A stretch of DNA of 64,000 nt from Arthrobacter agilis (GTDB lineage Bacteria; Actinomycetota; Actinomycetes; Actinomycetales; Micrococcaceae), in the NCBI RefSeq assembly GCF_002157505.1, contig NZ_NFSC01000027.1, forward strand, positions 186,001 through 250,000, written 5' to 3'. How positions within the stretch are numbered: position 1 is the stretch's first letter; each line of letters begins with the position of its first letter. This document shows positions 57,087 through 64,000 of the stretch, piece after piece. Below the pieces are notes generated by a model. It was not told where the DNA came from and did not search any database. It saw only the letters and a list, made by a program, of their open reading frames with translations. The position numbers and the translations under genes were made by a program.

Positions 57087-58550
57087 ATGTCGACCATCAC
57101 CGACGGAATGGACGCAACGAGCACAGCGGGCAGCGAGGCACGCCCCCGACGACGAACGGTCGGCGTGATCCTCGCAGGCGGTATCGGCACGCGCATGGGG
57201 CTGGAGATCCCCAAGCAACTGGTGCCCGTCGCCGGCCGGACCAGCCTCGAGCACACCGTGGACATCTTCCAGCAGTGCCCGTTCATCGACGAGATCATCG
57301 TGATGATGGACCCGGGATCCATGGACCGCGCCGAGAAACTGGTGACCCGTGAGCGCTTCCCGAAGCTCACCGGCCTGCTGCCCGGCGGCCGGGACCGCAA
57401 CGAGACCTCCTATCTGGCCCTGCGGGAGATCGCGACCCCCGGTGCCAAGGTGGTCTTCCACGACGCCGTGCGCCCGCTGGTCGACCCGAGCATCGTCCGC
57501 GCCTGCGTCGACGCACTCGACACCTACGATGCCGTCGATACCGGCATCCCCTCCGCGGACACCATCATCGAGGTGGACGAGCACGACATCATCCGCGCGG
57601 TTCCGCCGCGCGCTTCCCTCCGCCGCGGCCAGACCCCGCAGGCGTTCCGGTGGGACACCCTCATGGAGGCCTATGGGCGCGCCCGCACCGATGCCGAGTT
57701 CGCCGCCACGGACGACTGCTCCGTGGTCCTGAAGTACTGCCCGGACGTGCCGATCATCGTGGTCCCTGGCCACGAGGCCAACATCAAGATCACGCATCCG
57801 ATCGACATCCACCTGGCCGACAAGCTGTTCCAGCTCAAGCACCAGCACGTCGATCCGGTGCCTTTCCCGGCCGCATCCCTGCGCGACGCCGTCGTCGTCG
57901 TGTTCGGCGGCAGCTCGGGCATCGGCGGCGAACTCGGGCGACAGCTCCGGGACGAGGGCGCACAGGTGGTCTCCCACAGCAGGACCGGCAGCGGCACCTT
58001 TGTGGAGGACCGCGCCTCCGTCTCGCGGGCGCTCGCCTACGCTGCGGCGCAGTACGGACGCATCGACCACGTGGTGCTCACCGCAGGCGTCCTGACGATC
58101 GGCGACCTCGTGGACCTCTCTGACGAGCAGCTCCAGCACGACGTCGGCGTCAACCTCATGGCCGCGTTCGTCGTCGCGCAGGAAGCCCACTCCTACCTCG
58201 CCGAGTCCTCCGGATCGCTGCTGCTCTTCTCCTCCAGCTCCTACACCCGCGGCCGCGCCAAGTACACGGTGTACTCGGCGACGAAGGCCGCGCTGGTCAA
58301 CCTGACGCAGGCGCTGGCCGACGAGTGGAGCGGTGACTCCATCCGCGTCAACTGCATCAGCCCCAGCCGCACGGCGACGCCGATGCGCGAGAAGGCGTTC
58401 GGCCACGAGGACGAGCACACCCTCGTGCAGGCCGCCGATGTCGCGCGCGTCAGCGCCCAGGTCCTCGCCTCCGACATCACGGGGCAGGTGTTCGATGTCC
58501 GCCTGCCGCAGGTTGATCCGCTGCCGACACAGCTTGAAAGTGTCCGGTGA
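57087..58550 (+). CDS. Bifunctional cytidylyltransferase / SDR oxidoreductase (CDP-ribitol synthase-like)
   Basis: This 487-residue fusion has an IspD/TarI-type nucleotidyltransferase first (VILAGGIGTRMG at ~28-39, PKQL, and HDAVRPLVD), then an SDR domain from about residue 265 (FGGSSGIGGE; YxxxK as VYSATK near 396). The pairing of ribitol-5-phosphate cytidylyltransferase with a ribulose-5-phosphate reductase in one chain is like Haemophilus Bcs1, which makes CDP-ribitol (family knowledge). This would feed a poly-ribitol or teichoic-acid-like polymer. The alternative is CDP-methylerythritol, less likely given the fusion. It overlaps the next gene by four bases. Confidence 0.88.
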   Translation: MSTITDGMDATSTAGSEARPRRRTVGVILAGGIGTRMGLEIPKQLVPVAGRTSLEHTVDIFQQCPFIDEIIVMMDPGSMDRAEKLVTRERFPKLTGLLPGGRDRNETSYLALREIATPGAKVVFHDAVRPLVDPSIVRACVDALDTYDAVDTGIPSADTIIEVDEHDIIRAVPPRASLRRGQTPQAFRWDTLMEAYGRARTDAEFAATDDCSVVLKYCPDVPIIVVPGHEANIKITHPIDIHLADKLFQLKHQHVDPVPFPAASLRDAVVVVFGGSSGIGGELGRQLRDEGAQVVSHSRTGSGTFVEDRASVSRALAYAAAQYGRIDHVVLTAGVLTIGDLVDLSDEQLQHDVGVNLMAAFVVAQEAHSYLAESSGSLLLFSSSSYTRGRAKYTVYSATKAALVNLTQALADEWSGDSIRVNCISPSRTATPMREKAFGHEDEHTLVQAADVARVSAQVLASDITGQVFDVRLPQVDPLPTQLESVR

Positions 58551-60079
58551 CCGCCCCCGCCCTGACAGCCGACACCGATCGGCTGGTGATCACCGGCGCG
58601 CGGATTCCCTCCGGTGATGCGCTGTCCGTGCTGCTCGGCGGACGGCGGATCTGGACGGTCCGGGCGCCTCGGCCGGACGACGACGGCGTCCTCAGTGTCC
58701 CCTGGCCCCCGGCGCTCTCCGAGCGCTTCACGGGCAGCGCGCGGATCGCGGTCGAGCATGCCGGCCATGAGATCGCCGCGTCGACGGTCGTGTTCGAGGA
58801 CGACGCCTCCGATTTCGATCTGAGCGAACCCGGCACGGGCATCCCCCTGGTGGTCAACAAGTGGGGCCGGATCGCGCGGTCCTTCGAGGGCCGCGACGCC
58901 GCGCTCGTCGAGCACGTCCTGGATGAGGCCGAGCACCTCATCCAGGTGCTGCGCCGGACGGTCGGCGTCGAGCTGTTCGTCACCGGCGGCACGCTGCTCG
59001 GACCCGTCCGCAACGGCCGCATCATGGCCCACGACGACGACGCCGACCTCGCATACCTCAGCCCGCACACCAACCCGTCCGACGTGATGCTGGAGAGCTT
59101 CCGGATCGAGAGGGTGCTCGTGGACCAGGGGTACGAGGTGGTGCGGCATTCCAACGGCCACCTCCAGCTCATGTTCCCTGGCGGAACAGTGACCGACCGC
59201 TTCTACCTGGACATCTTCACCTACTTCGAGTGCAACGGCTGGTTCTACGGGACCTTCCACGCACGCGAGCGCGCGGACAGGGTGACGATCCACCCGCTCA
59301 AGCCGCTCCCTGTGAACGGGCGGCTGCTGCCCGGTCCGGCGGAGCCCGCGCAGCTCCTCGCGGCGATCTACGGGCCGTCCTGGGAGGTGCCCGATCCCAC
59401 CTTCACGTTCGTCACCCCGCCGGCCGCGTTCCGCCGGTACTACTGGTGGCTCAACCACTTCGACGTCGACCGCGAGAACTGGGAGGACCACCACCGCGCC
59501 GAGATCGAGCTCGGTCCCGCCACGACGCCGTCGCGCCTCGCCGTCACGACCGCGGAGCAGCTGCCGCCGTCGTCGACCGTGCTGGACCTCGGCTGCGGGC
59601 TCGGCGCGGACGCGCGCTACCTGGCCGACCGCGGGCACCGCGTCCTCGCTGTCGATTTCAGCCGGCCGGCGCTCGTCTGGGCGCAGGAGAATTTCGGGCA
59701 CGACGACGCCGTCCTATTCGAACGCGCCAACCTGACCATGGCCCGCCACGCGCTGCACCTGCGGAAGCGGTGTGCGGAGCTCGGCGGGACGGTCCACGTG
59801 TACGCCAACCACCTGTTCAACGCGCTCAGTCCGCTCGGCTGGGACACCACGCTGCTGCTCATCAAGCACCTCCTGGCGGAGCCCGGCAGCCGTGCGTTCC
59901 TCGAGGTGGGTGTTGCCGACACGGAGGGGTCGGCGAGCTGGTCCGAGTACCAGCCCGTCGACTGGACGAGGTTCCAGGACCAGTTGCGCCGGTACTCGCT
60001 GAGCGCCGAGGAGCAGGACGACGACGGAGCAGGCGCGGCGACAGGCCGACGCGTGCTCGTGAGGAGGGAGATGACATGA
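58547..60079 (+). CDS. LicD-like phosphotransferase fused to SAM methyltransferase
   Basis: This 510-residue protein starts at GTG 58547 (GTGA overlap with the stop of the upstream gene). Residues ~145-165 (FVTGGTLLGPVRNG, then HDDDADLAYL) are the LicD/nucleotidyltransferase signature with metal-binding acidic residues. From about residue 335 a class I methyltransferase follows, with motif VLDLGCGLGADARYLADRG (near 344) and AVDFSRPAL. LicD proteins transfer phosphocholine or related groups to wall polymers. The fusion suggests a transferred group that is also methylated, or polymer modification with two chemistries. The precise reaction is unknown. Confidence 0.82.
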   Translation: MTAPALTADTDRLVITGARIPSGDALSVLLGGRRIWTVRAPRPDDDGVLSVPWPPALSERFTGSARIAVEHAGHEIAASTVVFEDDASDFDLSEPGTGIPLVVNKWGRIARSFEGRDAALVEHVLDEAEHLIQVLRRTVGVELFVTGGTLLGPVRNGRIMAHDDDADLAYLSPHTNPSDVMLESFRIERVLVDQGYEVVRHSNGHLQLMFPGGTVTDRFYLDIFTYFECNGWFYGTFHARERADRVTIHPLKPLPVNGRLLPGPAEPAQLLAAIYGPSWEVPDPTFTFVTPPAAFRRYYWWLNHFDVDRENWEDHHRAEIELGPATTPSRLAVTTAEQLPPSSTVLDLGCGLGADARYLADRGHRVLAVDFSRPALVWAQENFGHDDAVLFERANLTMARHALHLRKRCAELGGTVHVYANHLFNALSPLGWDTTLLLIKHLLAEPGSRAFLEVGVADTEGSASWSEYQPVDWTRFQDQLRRYSLSAEEQDDDGAGAATGRRVLVRREMT

Positions 60080-60327
60080 CGCAGACCACGGTATGGAAGG
60101 TCGGCAAACGCTTCGCACGATGGAGCGGTGTCGCGGAGCCCTTCGTGGCGCTCCGGAACGAGGTGGAGCAGCTGCGGGAGCAGGTCGTCCGGCTGGACGC
60201 GGAGGTCGTCCGCCTCGACGCGGACCTGGACGAGTCCCGCCGGCTCAACCTGAGGGCGGCCGAACTGCTCGACGTCGTTTATGAGGAACTGGGCGCACGA
60301 CGCCCCGGACGGGAGGGAACATCATGA
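60076..60327 (+). CDS. Small coiled-coil protein in the glycopolymer operon
   Basis: This 83-residue protein starts at ATG 60076, overlapping the stop of the previous gene by four bases (ATGA), and overlaps the next gene by four. After a basic N-terminus (KVGKRFARWSGV), residues ~28-62 form a strong heptad pattern (LRNEVEQLREQVVRLDAEVVRL), a likely coiled coil. There is no membrane segment or signal. The small size, tight spacing and coiled coil suggest a scaffold or partner subunit for its neighbours. Not homologous to anything I recognised. Confidence 0.8.
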   Translation: MTQTTVWKVGKRFARWSGVAEPFVALRNEVEQLREQVVRLDAEVVRLDADLDESRRLNLRAAELLDVVYEELGARRPGREGTS

Positions 60328-61661
60328 CCGCCTACGAGGAGGGGCCCCCGCTGGAGATCATCGGCGGCTTCGAAAGCACCTTCATGCCCGCGCACAACCG
60401 CGACATCTTCGAGACCACGGAACACGACGTCCGCTGGCGCGAGGATCTGGACCTGCTCGCGAAGTCGGGCATCACGAGGTCGCGCTACCCCATCCGGTGG
60501 CATCGGATCGAGGAGACCGAGGGCAGCTACGACTGGTCCTCCACGGACGAGGTGATGGGCTACCTGCGGGAGCACGGTTTCCGGCCCATCGTCGACCTCG
60601 TCCACCACACGAGCTACCCGGCCTGGCTCACCGACGGCTTCGCCGACGCCCGCTTCGGTCCTGCCTACCTGCGGTACGCGGAGGCCTTCGCCCGCCGCTA
60701 TCCCTGGGTGGAGGAGTACACGCTCTTCAACGAGCCGTTCTCCACGCTGTTCCTGTCCGGGCACGAGGCCATCTGGCCCCCGTACCACTCCGGGCTGCAG
60801 GGTTTCGTGGACCTTCTCGTCAACGTGATGCCCGCCGTCGCCGAAGCGAGCCGCCTGTACCGGGAGCTGCTGCCGGGTGCCCGCCACGTCTGGGTGGACA
60901 CGTGCGAGTTCCATACGGGCTCGGACGAGTCGGGGCAGCGGTACGCGGACATGGCCAACGACCGCCGCTTCCTCGTGATCGATGCCTTCCTGGGCAGGGG
61001 GTACGACGTCGACAGCCAGCTCGGACGCGACCTCGCCCCCGTCGGAGGGGAACGGCTGCTGGCACTTCCCACCGGCAGCATCGACGTGCTGGGCCTCGAC
61101 TACTACGCACACTGCCAGTGGAACTTCTCGGAGGAGGGCGGGACGGCACCCACGCCCACCCCGCTGCCGCTGGCCGACCAGATCCGGCAGTACTGGGAGC
61201 GGTACTCCCTGCCGTGCATGCTCACCGAGACCAACGTCCGCGGGCACACCTCGGACCGCGCCACCTGGCTCAAGTACGTGCTCGAGCAGTGCGAGGAGGC
61301 CCAGGCGCGCGGCGTCGTGATGGACGGCATCTGCTGGTTCCCCGTCGTGGACTCCACCGACTGGAACTCGCTGCTCTTCCGCTGTGAGGGCCACGTGGAC
61401 CCCGTGGGCGTGTACTGGCTCGACGAGGACCTCGAGCGGCGCGCGTCGGTCATGTCGACGTCGTACGCGCTCGCGGCGGGGGGAGCCCGCTCGGGCGACC
61501 TTCCTGCCTACGTGCTCGCTGAACCCGTGGCCACCTGGCTGCAGGGCTATCGATCCCAGATGGCCCACTGGGACTGGCAACAGCCTCCCGGAACCGATGT
61601 CGGTTCGAGTCTTCCCCGTACAACTACCCGAATGGAATTGAGGATCGTCGATGCAAAGTGA
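60324..61661 (+). CDS. Family 1 glycosylhydrolase-like protein
   Basis: This 445-residue protein has a TIM-barrel glycosidase pattern: YPIRWHRIE near the N-terminus, VEEYTLFNEP with the acid/base Glu near residue 138, and LTETNVRG near 302 with the likely nucleophile Glu. It resembles GH1-like enzymes, but the spacing is unusual and no signal peptide is present. It may act on an intermediate sugar inside the cell or have lost hydrolytic activity. It overlaps the following glycosyltransferase by 11 bases. Confidence 0.78.
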   Translation: MTAYEEGPPLEIIGGFESTFMPAHNRDIFETTEHDVRWREDLDLLAKSGITRSRYPIRWHRIEETEGSYDWSSTDEVMGYLREHGFRPIVDLVHHTSYPAWLTDGFADARFGPAYLRYAEAFARRYPWVEEYTLFNEPFSTLFLSGHEAIWPPYHSGLQGFVDLLVNVMPAVAEASRLYRELLPGARHVWVDTCEFHTGSDESGQRYADMANDRRFLVIDAFLGRGYDVDSQLGRDLAPVGGERLLALPTGSIDVLGLDYYAHCQWNFSEEGGTAPTPTPLPLADQIRQYWERYSLPCMLTETNVRGHTSDRATWLKYVLEQCEEAQARGVVMDGICWFPVVDSTDWNSLLFRCEGHVDPVGVYWLDEDLERRASVMSTSYALAAGGARSGDLPAYVLAEPVATWLQGYRSQMAHWDWQQPPGTDVGSSLPRTTTRMELRIVDAK

Positions 61662-62787
61662 ACTCATTGTTTTATCGCACCTGCGGTGGGATTGGGTCTG
61701 GCAGCGGCCTCAACAGCTCGTGTCGCGCCTGAACAAGGCGCCCGGACGGAAGACCTGGTTCGTGGAGGAACCCCTCACGCCGCAGGGCGTCGAGGTCACG
61801 CAGAACCGCCTGGGCACCGCGGAGGCGGACGGCCTCACGCGCGTCTGGCTGGAGATCCCCGAGCAGGGCAGGCACGTCGGCTTCTTCGACGAGGTCATGC
61901 CCGACTACATCGCGCAGCTGCCCGAACTGATCGGGCCCCCTTCGGGTGACCGCGTCGTCTGGATCTACACCCCGCTGGCCCTCGAAGCGGCGCTCGCGCT
62001 CGAACCGACGACGCTCGTGTTCGACGTCATGGACGATCTCGCCGCCTTCAAGAACGCGGCTCCCGAGCTCCTCGTGCGGCAGCGCCAGGCGCTGCGCGCG
62101 GCCGACGTCGTCTTCGCCGGTGGCCGCTCACTCCACCGCTCGGTCGTGAAGCAGGGGAGGGAGGACGCGCACCTCGTCCCCAGTGGCGTATCAGTGGGCC
62201 ACTACGCCGCCGCCGCGCGGGCAGCGGATCCGGATCGCAGCAGGCCGGTGGCGGGTTACGTGGGCGTGCTGGACGAGCGTCTCGACCTCGAGCTGGTCGC
62301 CGGCCTCGCGGAGCGCCTGCCCGACTGGGAGATCCGAATGGTGGGTCCCATCTGCAAGATCGAGGAATCGGACCTGCCGCAGGCACCGAACATCACCTAC
62401 CTCGGGCAGCAGGCGTACGAGGACCTGCCGGGCCACATGGCGCAGTTCGACGTCGCCCTGATGCCCTTCGCCCTCAACGAGGCCACGAAGTCCATCAGCC
62501 CCACCAAGACGCTCGAGTACCTGGCATCGCGGCTGCCGGTGGTCTCCACGCGGGTGGCCGACGTCGTCGCGGACTTCCCCGGCGTCGTCGACCTGCAGGA
62601 CGACGCGGAGGGCTTCGCCGCCGCCTGCGAGGCGCTGCGGGGCCGTGCCGGTCAGTCTCCGTCGCCCGAGCTGCGCAGGCTGCTTCGGCGCCACGACTGG
62701 AGCAGGATCGCGGAGCTCATGGACAAGCTGATCTTCGATCAGGAGCGGTCGACGCCGGAGCGCGCCACGGCCGAGGCAACCGCCTAG
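61651..62787 (+). CDS. Glycosyltransferase (GT-B type)
   Basis: This 378-residue protein begins LSHLRWDWVWQRPQQLV, a pattern I associate with Micrococcales-type GT-B glycosyltransferases. A C-terminal nucleotide-sugar-binding half carries KSISPTKTLEYLASRLPVVSTRVADV with the expected Glu. The donor and acceptor are unknown. It overlaps the GH1-like gene by 11 bases, indicating coupled expression. It is likely to build a polymer or linkage sugar in this operon. Confidence 0.85.
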   Translation: MQSELIVLSHLRWDWVWQRPQQLVSRLNKAPGRKTWFVEEPLTPQGVEVTQNRLGTAEADGLTRVWLEIPEQGRHVGFFDEVMPDYIAQLPELIGPPSGDRVVWIYTPLALEAALALEPTTLVFDVMDDLAAFKNAAPELLVRQRQALRAADVVFAGGRSLHRSVVKQGREDAHLVPSGVSVGHYAAAARAADPDRSRPVAGYVGVLDERLDLELVAGLAERLPDWEIRMVGPICKIEESDLPQAPNITYLGQQAYEDLPGHMAQFDVALMPFALNEATKSISPTKTLEYLASRLPVVSTRVADVVADFPGVVDLQDDAEGFAAACEALRGRAGQSPSPELRRLLRRHDWSRIAELMDKLIFDQERSTPERATAEATA

Positions 62788-62792
62788 CACCC

Positions 62793-63713
62793 ATGCCATC
62801 TCCCAGCAGGCGGGAGGATGCGTCCCATTCCCGGGAACATCCTCCCGCCGACCACCTCCTCCTCCACTTCAGCGACACCCACTTCGTGGCCGACGGGCTG
62901 CTCTACGGCGGAGTGGACGGCCGCGAACGGCTCGTCCAGCTCCTGTCCGAGGTCGGCCGGTCCGGGGTCCGGCCGGACGCCCTGATCTTCACGGGCGACC
63001 TCACGGACGCCGGGGACCCGGACGCCTACGCCGCGCTGCGCGGGGTCATCGAGCCCTTCGCCGAGCAACTGAATGCACCGGTGATCTGGCTCATGGGCAA
63101 CCATGACAAACGCCCGGCGCTGCGCACGGCACTGCTCGGGGAGCCGCCGGAGGAGGCGCCGCTGTACCGCAGCTACCGGCTCGGCGGCCTGCGGGTCATC
63201 ACGCTCGACACCTCCGTGCCCGGGCACCACCACGGAGAGCTCGACGACGGTCAGCTCGCCTGGCTGGAAGCCGAGCTGTCCCGGCCCGCGCCGGAGGGCA
63301 GCATCCTGGCCCTGCACCATCCGCCGATCCCCATGGTGCAGGACCTCGCGGTACTGACGGAGCTGCGGCGCCAGGATCGGCTGGCCGAGATCGTGGCGGG
63401 CAGGGACATCCGGCTGATCCTGGCCGGGCACGTCCACTTCCCGTCATCGGCCCTGTTCGCGGGCATCCCCGTGTCCGTGGCCTCGTCGACCTGCTACACG
63501 CAGGACCTCAATGTCCCGGTGGGCGGCATCCGGGGGATGGACGGTGCGCAGGGCTTCAACCTCGTGCATGTCTATCCGCACACGATCGTCACGTCCTTCG
63601 CGACACTGGGTTCCTTCACGACCGTGGGGGAGTACGTGGCGCCGGAGGAGGCACGACGGCGCCTCGCTGCGGCGGATGCAGGCCTTGCGTCGGGGAGCCA
63701 GCCGCGACGCTGA
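62793..63713 (+). CDS. Metallophosphoesterase (CpdA-like cyclic nucleotide phosphodiesterase family)
   Basis: This 306-residue protein has all calcineurin-like metal motifs: DTHF near residue 28, GDLTDAG near 68, GNHD near 103, a His in LALHHPP, and GHVHF near 212. It resembles class III cAMP phosphodiesterases such as CpdA, but the substrate could be another phosphodiester. It lies only 5 bases after the glycosyltransferase stop, so it may belong to the operon. A strong terminator follows. A polymer-related phosphodiester is a possible substrate. Confidence 0.85.
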   Translation: MPSPSRREDASHSREHPPADHLLLHFSDTHFVADGLLYGGVDGRERLVQLLSEVGRSGVRPDALIFTGDLTDAGDPDAYAALRGVIEPFAEQLNAPVIWLMGNHDKRPALRTALLGEPPEEAPLYRSYRLGGLRVITLDTSVPGHHHGELDDGQLAWLEAELSRPAPEGSILALHHPPIPMVQDLAVLTELRRQDRLAEIVAGRDIRLILAGHVHFPSSALFAGIPVSVASSTCYTQDLNVPVGGIRGMDGAQGFNLVHVYPHTIVTSFATLGSFTTVGEYVAPEEARRRLAAADAGLASGSQPRR

Positions 63714-63722
63714 GCAGCACAG

Positions 63723-63760
63723 AACCCCGCGCGCTCCGTCTTGGAGCGCGCGGGGTTTTT
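63723..63760 (+). terminator. Strong terminator at end of glycopolymer operon
   Basis: A 15-bp perfect stem (AACCCCGCGCGCTCC at 63723-63737, complement at 63743-63757) is followed by a run of T (63756-63760), 10 bases past the metallophosphoesterase stop. It is a classical Rho-independent terminator. Confidence 0.95.
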
Positions 63761-63958
63761 CGTTACTGCGAAGCGGTGACGATGGAGGGTGCACAACCGA
63801 TCGCTTCTCATAGGCCTTGGTGTTCCCCCAACGCGTCCGTTGGCGCTGACGGCGTGGACAACCCGGGGCTTCGGCCGCAAGCGGGTGTACGCAGCCCACA
63901 TGGCCGAGCGCATCACCCCCGCTAGGCTACTCAACCCTTCCGGTCAGAAATCCCTTTC

Positions 63959-64000
63959 ATGAGCCCGAACCGCGAGGCGAGTGCTGCGGAGCTAGACGAC
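63959..64000 (+). CDS. Possible start of a gene cut by the right edge
   Basis: An open frame starts at ATG 63959 and continues to the window end, giving MSPNREASAAELDD. There is no good ribosome site just before it, and only 14 codons are visible, so this is a weak call. The preceding 63761-63958 stretch holds no recognised gene. Confidence 0.35.
   Translation, partial: MSPNREASAAELDD

Overview
The window is a dense, GC-rich chromosomal segment from an actinobacterium, most likely an Arthrobacter-like member of the Micrococcaceae. This inference rests on gene content (a DUF1206 membrane protein, a CmtR-like regulator with its cation transporter, LGFP repeats, DUF6328, a Lhr/Nei2 pair), frequent GTG starts, and the dnaX/SRP RNA/tRNA-Ser neighbourhood. 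I see no prophage, insertion sequence or CRISPR array.

Layout. 1-3.7 kb: a DUF1206 membrane protein (cut by the left edge), a DUF1990 protein, then a secreted surface protein followed by a sortase. 4-7.3 kb: the purS-purQ-purL operon for the FGAR-to-FGAM step of purine synthesis. 7.6-12.7 kb: an SSI-like lipoprotein, a putative 3-methyladenine DNA glycosylase family protein and a large secreted subtilase. 12.7-16.3 kb: aspartokinase and an ABC transporter pair. 16.4-22.4 kb: recR, a very long dnaX, gluQ, the SRP RNA and tRNA-Ser(GGA). 22.4-29.3 kb: an MpaB-like protein, glutathione peroxidase, HAD phosphatase, ribokinase, a LytR_C protein, a DUF6328 membrane protein and a ThiD/PdxK-type kinase. 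28.8-34.2 kb: a TetR regulator with its membrane protein, an AbiEi/DUF559-type protein, tgt, a hypothetical protein and a NUDIX-like protein. 34.5-41 kb: an LGFP-repeat/SGNH surface protein, VOC, YdeI, GH76, an SDR and an acyl-CoA dehydrogenase. 41.3-54 kb: ppc, an oxidoreductase, a TspO-like and a DedA protein, a pseudouridine synthase, nei2 and lhr. 54.2-56.9 kb: the cmtR-like regulator with its cation transporter, a DUF4232 lipoprotein and rlmH. 57.1-63.7 kb: a tightly coupled cell-envelope glycopolymer operon.

How genes work together. The 57-63.7 kb operon couples a predicted CDP-ribitol synthase (cytidylyltransferase-SDR fusion) with a LicD-methyltransferase fusion, a small coiled-coil protein, a GH1-like protein and a glycosyltransferase. 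Four consecutive junctions overlap, which points to a teichoic-acid-like polymer pathway with its own decoration step. Tgt and GluQRS together indicate queuosine and glutamyl-queuosine tRNA modification. Lhr and Nei2 form an overlapping repair pair. The surface protein with its adjacent sortase, and the LGFP/SGNH protein, are envelope-facing.

Non-coding structure of note: a dispersed GC-rich repeat with three good copies and a partial one, two of which flank the AbiEi/DUF559-type gene; a nested inverted repeat of about 98 bp before ppc; palindromic operators upstream of the TetR and CmtR-like genes; and several strong hairpin terminators. All functions are inferred from reading the sequence; no database search was run.
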